Part shown: in pieces, positions 33,826 through 48,800 of the stretch | Layout of the letters: each line of letters begins with the position of its first letter | Position numbering within the stretch: the stretch's first letter is position 1 | Source: Nipponacmea schrenckii | Lineage: Eukaryota; Mollusca; Gastropoda; Lottiidae | Direction of reading: 5' to 3' | Assembly: GCA_030562195.1 (NCBI GenBank) | Contig: CM060201.1 | Coordinates: 34,764,067-34,828,066 of the forward strand | Length of the DNA: 64,000 bases | The notes under the pieces: generated by a model | What the model saw: only the letters and a program-made list of their open reading frames with translations | The model's database searches: none | What the model was told of the DNA's origin: nothing | Program-made: the position numbers and the translations under genes

Positions 33826-36800
33826 CTGAAATTTAAATGGATATATCTAAGGCCTTGTTATTGTTTATAATATACATCATTTAAAACAATATCAATACTA
33901 ACACTTATCTAAAACAATATCAATACTAACACTTACCGGTAAACCATGATTTTCCACTACTGTCAGCTCGACATAAAAATTCTCTGTCACCAGAATTATA
34001 TATTGAACCATTACGATAACATCTATTATCCATAATACAATAGTCAGACTGAAATAAACAATTACCATAATATATAACATCTATTAAACAATGGTTAGAC
34101 TGAAATAAACCATTACTATAATATATAACATCTATAATACAATAGTTAGACTGAAATAAACCATTACTATAATATATAACATCTATAATACAATAGTTAG
34201 ACTGAAATAAATCCTTACTATAATATATAACATCTATAATACAATAGTTAGACTGAAATAAACCATTACTATAATATATAACATCTATAATACAATAGTA
34301 AGACTGAAAAAAACCATTTCTATAATATATAACATCTATAATACAATAGTTAGACTGAAATAAACCATTACTATAATATATAACATCTATAATACAATAG
34401 TTAGACTGAAAAAAGCTTTACTATAATATATAGCATCCATAATACAATAGTTAGACTGAAATAAACCATAACTATAATATATAACATCTATAATACAATA
34501 GTTAGACTGAAATAAACCATTACTATAATATATAACATCTATAATACAATAGTTAGACTGAAATAAACCATCACTATAATATATTACATCTTACCGAAGC
34601 GATGCAGATCATTTTATCCGTGTTATCTATACTACAGTTCATACATTCTGTGTTATATATGATGAAATTTAACTGTTGGCTGTAGTTCTGACCATTATTA
34701 GATACCGACACTTTATAACCTGTCACAGTTTCATCAATAACTGGTACATCTACTGATCTTCTTCTACGTTTTCTAGATGGTAATTTACATGTTACTTCTC
34801 CAATACTCTCAAATACTGCTGTTATTATTTCTCTTTCTTTACTGACAGTAACTTGGTTATTCTTTATCTAGATATAAATAATACAAGGCAAGGTAAAATA
34901 CGCTAACTGCTGAATTGTCTTCCGAAACAGTAAAACTGTGGATTAGCTCCCATTATTTGAAAAATTGTATTAGCACTGTCAAATTGGAGCTGCTCATTAC
35001 TGTACCGTTATGTTCTTCTTACGCATTAAACTGTGAGTTCTTAACAGCTTAACGACAAAATTACGATTTCAAGTTACCTCAAATGGTAATAGTTGACACT
35101 TGGTCTGATCAGCATCTACAAATCTTCCACCAAAAACAGCCACTTCAATACAATCTTCTACTGATAAATCACAATGTCCATCAGCTTCTAGATTGTGGGC
35201 TAATGGTGGTGTATTGAGAGATACTGAACAGTCGGATCCAATAAATCCACTTTTACAGATACATTTACCTGAAAGAGGAAGCATATAATAATACACTGTT
35301 TTCTTATCAGTAAAAAAGGGAGATACTGAACAGTCGGATACAATATACGCGGTGTTACAGACACATTTACCTGTAATTACAAAATAAAGTTGAAATATGG
35401 AAACTGTAGAATAGTTGTATTTGGGTGTACACATTGTATCTAGCACTCATGCAAACACAACATTTAAAAAAAAAATCAACGCGTCACACCGTTTTGAAAC
35501 CATCTAAAATCCTTTTAACGAAACCCTTTTAAACAATAGCTTTCAGCCAGTTCAAATTGAAATTGGTTATGTCACTAGTTCAAATTAGATGACAGTAGCA
35601 TGCTTTCGAAAAAGAACTGCAATGTTATTCGATATCGCTTCATTGCGAATGCAGCTTAACATTGTCTTCTTTTTAACCATTATTTTACAACAGATGGACT
35701 CAGACGTTCTGTGTTAACACTTAGAATTTGTTAAATACGACTTGAGAACACACACCGTCTTCACAAAGTCCCTGATCAGAACATTCCCCAGGACAAGCAA
35801 CTTCTTCCACCATCTCCAGAATAGTTTTTCCGTTTTCCACCTTTTCTTCTCTTAAAGTCCCATTCATTCTGGCTTCACGTATACATTGGGCACCGACAGA
35901 GGATACGGCGGAGAGTGCAAATACATCAGTTCCACTTAACTAGAATATAAATCATTCTTGAAAATTTCTACTGAGTTACCCAAAACAAGCATTAAGTCCA
36001 AGAGAAATATTGGCACTTGGTTTAAAAAAGATTTTCATAGAACACTGTAAAAATTGTGACACGCATATATCTATTTTTTATTCTAATTATTTATTCTTTT
36101 TATAGCGAATAGCGTATAGCGAGTACTATAAGTTGTGACACGAATATTTGTTTATTATCTACAGACACACATACCTGTATATCGCTAATGCATGTTCCTA
36201 TAGCCTCTTCTATATTAATACCTCTAATACCCTCACATCTCTTAATAACCATAGAATTATTAAACAGACCAGAACAATATTCACTAGCACTGTTTCTAGA
36301 CCATCCATTCTTCCAACTTACATCCTAGATAAAATATATCTATTTTGTACAGGTTCCATTGTTGGATATTTCTCTAGTTATTTTTATAGATTTAAACGAG
36401 TTGAATATTTATTTTAAACAATGCATGTTCATCATTGTTATATCTTTCTATGGAATGGGAAATGATGTCCAGTTGTGATTATTGTTCACAAAGACTAAAC
36501 ACAAAATATCTATACATACCCGCCTCAGTCTTCGGTAGTGCAATGCTACTGGAGGTTTTAAACCACGAGGAAGCGATCTTTTCTTTCGTGAAGGATTGAT
36601 ACATCGTTTTTTATGGAACAAGGTATAATCTGTTTCAGAAGAACAGGTTGTCGCCCCTGGTACTGGGCTACAGTTTAGTGATTTTTCTAGATCTCCAGCT
36701 ACTCTTTCATCACAACGACAATGCTGGAACCTTACAGTATCATTAGTTGTCCACTCCGGTAGAGATCCCCAGTTGCCCGGATCAAACAAGCTTACGTCTG

Positions 36801-39800
36801 TATTGACTCTGTAAAATAGCATATTTTTGGAGTGTCGCTTGAGTTTTCAGAATACAAAAAAAAGTATCGTCCCTGTGAATCACGAACTTAATCTTGTATG
36901 GAACATGTGAAAAGGCATTGGATTACTGGTAAAGCCTGAAGGATTCCATTATTGATACTATAGCATACCTAAAAGAGTCATAATATACGTCATTATATTT
37001 TACATTTGCTGGGTCATCTGTTAATTCACCACATAAACCAGATGTTTTACCAATATCTCTCACTGATGGAAATATTACTATATTCAACCAGTTGTTTCTG
37101 GACCTTGCCTTCAGATAGATGTGTATTTTTGTACCACTTGGTAAATATATCTAAAAGAAGCAAATGGGTAGACTTGAATCACAATTATTTTTAACAGTTT
37201 ACTTCTTTAGTACAAACACTTACAGATTTTTTTATTTTTCTCGATTCAGTTTACTTACCTCAAATAACGCTTCGTATTTTTTTCTTACATCAAGAATATC
37301 AGCACCATCATCACATAATATATAGTCAATATACCAGTATCCTAGGTTACAGCGGTTAATCATAAAGGCAGTTCTTCCTACTCTTACTACAATACCACAA
37401 ACACAAGTCCCTCCTCCTAAACTAGTACAGTCAGTAATCTGTACCTGGACCTATAAAATAACCATATTTGTAAAACCAAACTCTTAAAATTACACCACAA
37501 ATATAACACAATATCCTGCTCTAAATAGTTTATAGAACTTTATTTTTACATTTCATTCCATTGTTTGTACCCGTACCAACCAATTACATGATAGTTTTCA
37601 ATAATGGTCTTATAACAGATCTATCTGTAATTAATTGGAGCGTTTGCATATTTGATTGGTTATAAAAACTTTTATGATGTTTTGCACCTAATGAATCCAA
37701 AACAATTAAGAACGAAATATCAATGTTTTTACAATTTCCATCAGAATTTATCAATAAAAACGTTGAATTGAAACATTTCCTCCAAATACAGTGGATAAGG
37801 TGTTAAATAAATTGTTAACTAACCTCCACGTCCTCCATTTGTAATAAGTAGAATGTACCTTCCATTTGAAATGATCTGTAGCTGAAGAAGATGAATGACA
37901 TTTAAATATAAATACCAAATAAAAAACTAAAATAGCCGCGTTCAACTAGCTAGCAGTTTGTGACACGATAACTTTGAGCGAACTTTGATCTTATTTATTT
38001 TATTCAGTTATTGTCGAGTTTTGAATACACTAGACTCCTTAACAATGCCCCATTTCTACCGAATTTATTTAACTGTGACACCACACTGTCTACCGTGAAG
38101 GTTCTGTTAGCGCTCTGCAACAAATAATGATTACCGCATGTTGTAATACAATATCAGTTTGCTGTGCTCAACATCAAAACCAATAGAGCCTACTAAACGA
38201 TAGCCAATCAAATAATGATAAAAAAGACTAACTCGAAATTCGGTTGTAAAAAGGGACTCTTTCATTAAGTTGACACAAACTGCCAATGTTTAATGCAAAT
38301 AAGTTATAGAAAATGCAGCTTTTATTTCAATACCAACATTCTTGGCGAGACAGTGTTAGAAAGCCAGTGTAGTGGGGTTCTATAGCACAGCGGTTAGAGC
38401 GTTGGTTCTTAACGTCATGACGCCATTTGCTTGGATACGTTGAAAATGTCGGACGTGAGTTCTAATCTCGATCGGTGTGTGAAAGTTCGATGACCTTGAA
38501 TAAGTCATCTTCACTCATAATTCCAGTCCACCCAGCTGTAAATGGGTACGGATAATCCGGGAAAGATCAATGCCAAGAGGTTTGGCCAAGGACCAGCTGT
38601 TAGAAAGGATCCCTGTCACGGCGGACTTGTGAACCTAAGTTGTTATCCTTGTAAAATATAGTTGTTTCTTTCTTTTTAGTTTTCGCAAAAAGAGAGACAT
38701 TTGACAGACGAGAATGCCAAAATCAAAATATAAAGATCCTTTTTGTCATCTTCACTCGGTCATAGTCTTTGTTCAAGACCTGATAAATATATTTTAACCA
38801 CATTAGTGAGGAAGATAATCCGATATGCTTCCGAAATGCACAAATGCAAGACTAGTCAATGGCAATGAAAATTCACTAACGTAGTCGTGCTCAAACATTT
38901 TTTCAGATTTCTTTTTACCAGGATGCTTTTCTCTGATTTTAAAGATCCATGTCGAGGCATCAAGATCATATATGGATTAGATCGCATGCTTTACTACCAT
39001 GACACCCAGGCAAAATACCAACATTAATGCGACATAAGTTCATAGAAGGTTGAATTTTGTGATTTAACATGGAAACAGATGATAGGTGTGTCCGCCTTGT
39101 AGTATAGTTATGGAAGTTAACCTCCCTGGTTTACATTTTTGTTTATTCAGTTACTTGTACAACGACTTCAACTAGATTCACGAAGACTGGATTCGGAACT
39201 TGACTAAATGTGAACAATCGTTCGTTATTTGGCACAATCTGGTGCAGATCTAAAAACAGTATAGGAAAAAAAACACTCTTGATGATGATATGCAGCTTGC
39301 TTTATGGCTAATGAAAGCTCCAAGAAAATATTGTCGTATACTTATACTCTAAAGCTATACATGTTACCGTTTTTAGAAAAGTGGTCCATTCAAGTTCCAC
39401 AACATGCCCCAAAAAACCAATATGGATGGCAAAAGCTAAACAGAACTGTTCGCTACACAATGGTTAGTTCCGGTTGTCATAATAAGCTCAATAATATGTT
39501 AATGAACTGGACATTATAGGAGATTTATTATAGTACATTAGTCATCCTCTCCGTTGATTTAGAACCAATAATTACAAATATTTAAGCAATAAACGGTCAC
39601 CCTATGGCGGTTATGGTCGTATATCAGGACAAAGGTTGGCATAGGGTGACCGTTTATTGCTTATATTTAAGTTTTCAAAACCTGTCACCACGACAAATTC
39701 TACTCTTTGCGTGAAAATTTCATATTACCCGCCTTTGTCGCTGGAGTTGATCTTGTTGATGGAATAGCCATTTTCTTTTCGTCAGAATATAATTCGCGGG

Positions 39801-42800
39801 GGAAAGCTCTCAAAATGTAAGAAAAAACAGAGTTTATCTCAATTTTATGTGTAATCTTTATAAATCAATTTTGGTATGAATTCCGACTTTAACGATGAAA
39901 AGCAACAAAATCATGAAATTTAATGAACGCGGATACAATTGAACAACGGAGAGGTGATTCGGCTAGACCTGACCGCATGTAAACAAGACGTAGGAAAGTG
40001 AAAGAAACTATTAAGACCAATCTAGGAGAAGGCCCGCTCCATATGTTGATAGGTGACCACAGTTTACACTCAATTCAGTTAATTTTCAGTAAAAGTATAG
40101 TATTTTGAAAATTAATATTAAACAATCAATAAACCTGCACGTTTAGGCTCTTAAACTGAAGCGAGTAACTAGGTCAAATGGGTTTACGGCTATGGCCAGC
40201 ACACTCAGGCCTAATTCGATTGAGTTCTATCGCATTTTGCCAATTATTTTTGTATGAGACTTGGAGTATTAGATTGGCTTTGGGTTAGGCTAATGGAAAC
40301 TTTGTTACATATTACAATTCAACATTAAAATTGGAATTTTACGTTCAAGCGTGAAGATGATCGACGTTAATAGCGCGACGGCCATGTTTATTTACATTGG
40401 TTACCGTGTATTACTACGCTCAATGTTTTGGTGATGAGGCAATGGCAGTTATTGTCTCATAAACGCCACACGTATTAACATTAGCCCAATGGAGAAAAAC
40501 AATAGCTAATGTAAATATATATTGTTACCTCCAACTGCGGTAGAAATCCCTGAGATACGGATCGTTGTAAATGCTACATAATTTGTTTTCAATCAGTGAT
40601 GTATCCTTGACTATATTGATCTGAAAGAAAGATAGAAATAAAAAAGGAAATCTGTTAGAAATGAAATGAAATGAATGGAGTTTTACGTCCTACTCTTCTG
40701 CACCTTATGGGCAAATGAAGACAGACAACGCCATGCAGTGTGAAATGAGGGAAATTGAGGACAGCGGCAGGAAATCTGTTAGAGTAGGGAACCAAAGAGT
40801 GAGAGAAGAATTGGGAACCCAACTGTGAGTAGAGAAGGGAACAAGGGAACCAGTAGTAATAGAGCTTACAGATATCCGGCACCCCTCCGCTCCGCTCCGC
40901 TCCGAGCTATCGGATATCTGTTAGCTCTATTACTACTGTTTGAATTTTAAATGACCAAAAAATGTCTGGGAATAGCTGATGAAATTCATAAAGAATTCAG
41001 AAAAACTAAAAACTTTTTAAAAGTTAAAGTATTCGCCAAAGACGATATATGGACATCTGATTTAATTAATATGCCCCTAGAAAGAGGTTATAAAAAGCAT
41101 TTGAAACAATAATAAAACATAGAAAACCCAAAATGTTATGGGTAGATCAAGGAACAAAATTTTATAATAAAAATATCTCTAGGGTTTGAAATTAACAGGA
41201 CATATAACGAAGGCAAAGCTAGTAATTGAGAGAATTGACTGAACTCTAAAAAACAAATTATTCAAAAAGTTCACAGAATTAAATTCTCAAAAATGGCTTT
41301 AAATATTTCTTATTGTTGTCCATGAATATAATAATAAAATTCATTCATCTATAAAAGAAGACAGAAGCTCTAAAAAATCCAGATATAATAAAATCAATTA
41401 AAACACAAAACAATTAACAGTTAATCAAACTTCACCACCAACTTACAGTTTAGTAGATTTACACGGTGAAGAAATCTTGGGTAGATTTTATCAAAACAAA
41501 CTTCAAAAAAACGATTTCTAAAAAATCATTACTTTTGAAGAATTCTTACAAAGATACGAAACAGATACTACCACAAATTTTCAATTAATCAGATGGGCAG
41601 AAGAATTAAAGATAAAACCTTTGTACTATTATATCCGCGATGAAATATCATCTCTTAAAAATAAAACAAAATTCTATGCTATAACTATTTGGACAAATAG
41701 TATTAAATCTTGTTTTAAAAAATGGCAAATAAATTTGGTTTAGGAAATTTAAAGAATGAAGCTCCTACATCAACGATTAATAAATTCAAACCATATTTCG
41801 AAGATCAAATTGGAGACACACTTCAAGGTATTATAGATATGAATAATTTCAAAATAACTAATTTAAGAATTCCAATTCAAACAAAAAAAAGTTTACAACA
41901 AAAAATAACTTTATTAGATAAAGATAGTAAAAACCAATTAGAAAACCATCAAAAACTTTTAGACTCACATCATAAAAAACTAGAAAGTTATCAACAAAAA
42001 TTAGCTAATATAGTCGATAAAACTCAGGTGGATAGAATAAATTTATTAATATCACAAAATCATATCGTAAATTAGGCGAAAAAATTACAAAGCAAAAATC
42101 AGATATTAAACAACTGATAGGTTACATTAAATCAGGTGTATGTTCGACAACAATTAGTTAATGTTGTTGATAATACTCAGTTACAGAATTTAACCTCATT
42201 AATATCCAAAATGGATTTGAAACACTTAATAGATAATATTGAATCAGGTATAAGCGAAGAAAGACTGAAACAAGAATTGTCTAAACTAGAAACTAACAAT
42301 AACAATGAGCTAGCAGAAATCAAAACCTATATTCAACAACAATTAGTTAGTGTAGCAGATAAAACTCAGTTACAAAATTTAAATTAATTAATAACCCAAT
42401 TAGACGATAAAATTACAAAACAAAAATCAAATGTAAAACGACTGATAGCTAATATCAAACCAGGTATAAGCGAAGAAAAATTAAAACAAGAACTATCTAA
42501 TCTAGAAACTAAACTTAATGATAACAATGAACTAACAGAAATTAAAACCTATATCGAACAGCAATTAGCTAATGTTGTAGATAAAGCACAGTTAGAAAGA
42601 TTAATCATCAATATCTCAAATTGAGTCAAGTGAAAAAAATAAATTAAAGATTACTACCGATAGAAAATCCTTATTGTTTTAGTTTACCCTTTAGTGACGG
42701 TATTTTAGAAAAGTATATACATATAAAGGAAGATTAATTGAGCTATCTCTATTTAAATCTGTGTTCATGAAGAAAAACATCATTCCAAATCCTAAAATTA

Positions 42801-45800
42801 CAACCAACATTCCAAAATTTGAAATTACGACTTCATCTGAAGCAGTCATTACTATATTGTTTCCTTCTAAGTTACAAATAAAAACATTTGTTTTTAGACA
42901 ATTTGATACAAGAGGTTTTTTAAGTATAACTAATGTAGTAATTGAAAGAACAGTTTCCACATTTTCCAAGGGTGGAAAAATAAAAAAGATTCATGTATCT
43001 TTCCTAAATGCTTTTAGATTGGAAGAAATACCACTAAATACAGATTTTGTCGATGGGTGAAAATTAAAATAAAACTTAAAAAAATTAATTCAACATATGG
43101 GATATTTAGAAAAGAAAGTTTACCATTTATCATCGCTGTGTGTGCTATATATTTCCTGGATTTGATATTAATAACAAATGAAAAACCACAAATTGTAAAT
43201 TTGATAAATGATAAGAAATTACTTCAATTGATATTCATAAATCTCAAGTAAATAAAACATTTGTAACACCTCCTGTACTTATGATGGAAAATAATGGGCT
43301 GTGCCCCATTGGTTAGACATCTCATTAGTATAAGTAAGACATCTCAATTGTTAGACATGGTTAATTAAGCGTGGATTGGATATACCTATAATTGTAGTGG
43401 ATTAGTCCTAATTAGATTAAGTTACTGAGTAGAAATAGGAACTCAAAATTGAGAGAATACATGTGTTACAATGTTGTTTACTTATCCTAAATCACCATGA
43501 CCTCTGCATCTCAGAGCATTAAAAGTGCACTTATCGTCGCAAGACCATTCAATCCCTACCAATTTCAAGGTCAGAAGTAGTATCTGAAGACAAATAATGA
43601 TGCTAGATTCCCTATTAGCACGTGGAACCATTTTTATACTGATGGACCCAGAAACCAACAACAAACTTTAAAGCTCTCATAGCCGACTGAACTTTCTACT
43701 GCCACATATTCATCCCAAATTTTTCGATTTATATAAGTCAACCATTAAGTTGAATTCAGTGATAGAACTAAACTTTGGTGCAGCACCGCGTATTCGCAAG
43801 AAAGTTTATAGAGAGACAGAGAACCACCTGGTACGCTTTAAGCAGCAGCTGCAACTTGGTCGGAAGTCTGACATCGAATATTCAGATGCTTGTGGACATT
43901 TACTTTCCCTGGGATGAAAAACAAAACTGACAAATGTAAGTTGTTGATCAAAACAAGTATATTAGTCCTATTTTGATATTACAATGTGCAAGCCTTGTTG
44001 TTATGAGTATTATTAAAATATATATTTCAAGTTATTGATTTCTCTCTACTGATTATCTAATCCTATCTGGATTATTCCATGTTAAAGTTTGAGGTAACAA
44101 GCATGAGCAATAGTGTGCACTCAACTGCTCAAAGTGTTGTTTTAAGCTGTCTTATTATTGACATGTCTAACTAATGGGAGGACACCAAAATAATGACTAT
44201 GTAGATTACTTTGCACGTTTTAAAATAGAAAGTATAACAGAATTGCCACGGTCAAAATATTTTCCTAAAAATGTTAATTATATACCTCAATTAAAGATAT
44301 CAATTATTATAGAATATCTTGGTTATAGAAACAAAGGCAATGAAATATTTTGTTCTACGAAAAACATTGGTTTATCACAAATACAGTTAATTTAATTCCT
44401 AAAAAATGAATACTAAAGAATTGAACACACAGAATTTACAAGATGTTATGATGCGTAAACAAAAAGAGTTAGAAGGAGGATTCAATCATTACAAAAAGTT
44501 AAGGATAGTTAGGATAGACACTATTTTTAAAACTTAAAGTGGTATACCAGCTTGTCTTATAGCAATAGCAACCACTGTAACAGCAAGTATTTCTCTTCCA
44601 ATATTTAATCCAACTATCTTAGGAGCTCTTACAGCTATTCAAACATCTTCATGTGGTTTAATCACTATTGGGTTTACCTCTTAAAAGAAATTATATTACA
44701 AAACCATATCAAATTTAATTAGAACATATTTAGATAAATTATTTATCTTTTTCAAAAGAAGTAAATCTGACAAAATTATAACCATAGAAGAACTCGAAGA
44801 ATTTAATGAAAATATTCGATGAATTGTTAACAAAAATTGAATCTTTTAAAATTGAACAAGCAACATAACTAAACCAATTAAAAAAAACAAACCTAAAGCT
44901 GTAAAACCAAAGAAAAAAATTGACAATGAATTATTATATTTCTAATATAATTGAAGAGTTTAATACTTTTAATGGACAAATTGAAATCGTTTGACGAACT
45001 TTCGAAGATGGTGAATTCAAACAAACATTAATTTATCGTTCTTTAATGTTCAAATGATTAGAAGAGTTGTCGATAATATGAGTGAAAAATCAGATAGTTC
45101 AGATTGGTATTTTACTGGTCATATAATATATCGTAAAGATGATTTCAAACCAATCAAAAGATCAAATATAGGAAAAGGAACTCAATTACTATTTACAATC
45201 AAAGAATACGTCAGAGAATATTATTATATTCCAACTGACGTTGCGTGTTTTATTAAAGTGTTAATTATGTTTTGAAACCTACAGATAATGTTCCTGAAGA
45301 ATTTTATGAAAAAATAATGAATATAGTTCATATATTTGTAGGTACAGATTGTATAGATCAAATGTTAAAATATTTAGGAAATGTTGATCAAAAACAATTA
45401 ACGTTAGTTTCTCATAACAGTAGTGGTTTTGATAATTGGATTATTATTAAAAATATGTCTAACTTAACTCATTGTTCTCTCGAAACCACAAGAAGCATAC
45501 TTCGTTTACCAATATCTAATATACTTACAGAAAAGTCTTTACAGAAAAAATGAAAAAGAAGTTTAGCAACAATAACAATTATCTTCAAAAATTAAATTTT
45601 ACTCGTTCATATAAACATGAAGCAAGAAGTTTCAAAGATTGGGGAAAATCATCAGAATTACAAATGAATTAAAGAAAGATTGATTCAGATATTGCGTCTA
45701 TAAACGAATCAAATTGGGAGTCCCGAAGAGAAGAATTGGAACCTTATGCTAAAATAGATACTATATGTTTAGACGTATGTTTGATCAAATACAATCAAGT

Positions 45801-48800
45801 TATGACATCTATGATAGGTCAAAGTGTAATAAATAATTTATAAGCCCCTGCTTTATCTCTTAAAGGTTGATATCATCTGTATAAAGAAGAAAAAGTATAT
45901 TCTCACGTAGATCCGTTCATCAGTTATTTTGTCAGACGCTCTGTAAAAGGAGGAAGAGTTTCTGCAAACATAATAAAATTCACATAGGATAAATTAGATG
46001 AAATTTTTAAAGTACTACAACATCATTTAAATACCACTGATTCTGATATAATTGAGTCATTCAAAAAATACCAAGAGTCTTCTAAAGATTTTAACGAAGA
46101 GTTGAAGAAAATCTCTTGTTCTAAATTAATGGCATTTGACGGTAACGGTCTTCATGCTTTTGCTATGTGTTATGGTGAATACCCAAAAGCTGAATCAACA
46201 AGAGCTTTAAAAGAATCTGAAAAGGAAGCATTTGTAAAGCTTTTCAATATACAACATTTTAGACCAAGGTGTGCTATTTTATCTGTTTGGTTTGAATATC
46301 CAAAAAAATATGTTTTTTCAACCAATACCAGCCAAGAAGAAAATAAGTTACACTGTTATAGAGGATGATAAACCTCAAACAAAATCTGGGGATAAAATAA
46401 GATTTAGAAATGGATTTTGTAATGACGTTCTTACTTCTCTTGACATACAGAAAATTGTTCGAGCTGGTGGAAAACTTATCAAAATATTAGATGGGATAGT
46501 TCAAAACATCTCATTTTGAAGATTATGTTTTAACTTTGAAGGAAGAAGAAACAAATATAAACAGGGGCATTTAGTTGGCAGCGATTGTATGAAAGTATTG
46601 GGCAATTCTTTATGCGGTAAAACTGTTCAGAAAGATATAAATACAGAATTTCATTTATGGTCTGAAGAAACTTTTAAATCAAATTTTGATTAAAATATAA
46701 AAAGTTATGAAAAAGTAAATAAACAAAAATATATAGTGGAAAAAGAAAAGGAACCTGAAATTATCAAACCAACAAAACACCAAGATTAACTCCGAGTCAC
46801 TTGGGTTCATTCATATGAGTACATTGCAAACGAATAACGGATAATTTTATTAATGTTATTGACGGCTTTCACAAAACCAGAAATAAATTACACTTATACC
46901 GATAGCTTATCATATCAGATAGGAATTGGGATAAATTGGAACAAGCTGAATTAACTTCTCAAACGGAATATGGAAAAGGGAAGAATGATTATGGAGATGG
47001 TGGTATTATATTTGGTTTATATTTGGCTCCAAAAGTAAAATACAATATCATCCTAACTTCTTACGGAGAATTAGTGGAAAAGAAAACCTTAAAATGATAT
47101 ACAAAATAAAAGTTGAGTGTGGAAGATTATCTTAAATTAGCCAATGGAGAAGATATTGGAAACGAATTCGAAAAAACCTTGGAAAACACGTTATTTGAAT
47201 TTGATTAAAAGAAAACCACCCAACAAAAATGGAATAATGTATCCCTATATTAAGGACGAGGTTAATATGGTTGAAAATTACGAATTCGATGATTACGATT
47301 ACATAATTTTGGATGAAGATGAGGAAATATGTAATTGAATACATATTTCTTCCTCACCAAAATCTAAATATCTTCCATGTCCATCTTTTATATCTAAATT
47401 GATATATATTGAAAGATATGTTGTTTGAAATGTTTTTCTACTATTCTATAACCGATGGAAACTGTAAACGTTGGAATACTGAAAATGATTTGTTGTTTGT
47501 TTTTATTGATCCACCATCAACCAAATTACAATGAATATCGATGATATCGATGTCGTTTTCAATATTTGCTTTATAAGGAGCAAGTGTAGATTTGGTATAC
47601 AATTTCTTTTCAAAACCTATTAATTCATTTATTGAGTTTTCTACATTGAAATCTACTTGATGTTTGTTTTTTAGATTAAGTTCTTTCAGATTTAAATTAC
47701 CTTCGAATTCAATATTTGGTCTATCCTTATGACTTCCAACAAATTGAGATATAAATTCGTTGATGGAAACATATTCATAACTTCCTAATAATGTCAATAA
47801 TTTAAATGTTTTTCCATTGTCTTTAGAAATTTTCAATTGGTTATTCTGTTCACTAACATTTCTTATTGAATTGTGAACAGAAAAAACTTATATTTTTTAT
47901 TTGGATCGAGTTCACATTCATAATCTATTGTTAATCTTATTTTCGAGGACTATCATTATTTATAAGTCTTTGAAGATGGAATTTGAAGGGTAGACCAATG
48001 TAAACTTTTCTGTGTTCAAGTAATCCAAATAAGGGTAGAGGGGCCAGTTGATATATAACCCGTAACTATTTCTGTCTATAGGTTTATTGTAACATACAAC
48101 ACTCTTTTTTATAACCTTCATTATTTAGAAATTTTGTGATATTGAACAATTGTTAACCGTAGTTATGATGTCGTCCGCTTGTAAATTTGCTTGTTGAGAT
48201 ATAACCTGATGCTGTGGTATAATCTTTTGGACAAAAAGGAATTTTCAATATAGTGTCAAACTCACTTGAACCGGCTTCTAAAAACATTTCGCTGAATAAA
48301 GAGGGGAAGAAATTGTTTTCTAGTGTAACATTTTGTTGTGGGACTCTGTTTTGGTTTGGAGCTCCATCTTTAATTTTTGTATCACAACGGAAGTAAGCGT
48401 CAGAAAGAAGTAGCCAATTGGATAATAAATTATTTTTAAATGTTACCCTACCTCCATCGTGTATCTGGGATTTGGACCCAACGGTTGGAGATATAATGAT
48501 GTAATCTTCTTTTTTCTTATTAAATATATATTCTATTGGTTCATAAAGTTGAAAGATTGGTTCGAGTTTTGCCTTTTTTACATAACAGGATTTAGACCTT
48601 ATCCCAACACCTTAAATCCTTTTCCGTGTTTCGCATTATGATTTAGTTCTCTTGTTTTGCGCAATTCCTCTCATTGCTTTCCTGTTTTTTACACCTTATT
48701 AATTAATGAAGATGGAAACTGAGATAAAACAAATGTGAGCGTAGAGTAGGGAACACAAATGTGAGAGTAAAGTAGGGAACACAACTGTGAGAGTAGAGTA

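Larger units (their letters stand above)
37882..40528. other. Intron 10 of the VWDE-like gene
   Basis: Apart from the SINE (38375-38660) and hairpin (39583-39663) no gene is seen. The stretch at 38040-38120 has weak splice-like edges but is not needed to keep phase between exons 10 and 11, so it is not called an exon. Confidence 0.5.
40852..48690 (+). mobile_element. Degenerate Polinton/Maverick-type (adintovirus-like) element
   Basis: Gene remnants in order: integrase, start of an adenain-like protease, coiled-coil fibre-like ORFs, a hydrophobic ORF, protein-primed family B DNA polymerase (all plus), then a capsid-type gene (minus). This set defines Polintons. All are broken by stops and frameshifts, and the packaging ATPase was not found. 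The element sits in intron 9 of the VWDE-like gene and is flanked on both sides by the 26-bp minisatellite (few copies at 40790-40850, about 87 copies at 48700-50970), so it probably inserted into that array. It is much shorter than typical 15-20 kb elements. Confidence 0.75.

Noticed and set aside
38040..38120. Possible extra exon of the VWDE-like gene
   Set aside because: Exons 10 and 11 join in phase without it and give a continuous vWD sequence; donor is poor.
38383..38470. Possible tRNA gene
   Set aside because: A- and B-box-like words are present, but spacing and cloverleaf pairing do not fit a tRNA, and a SINE body follows.
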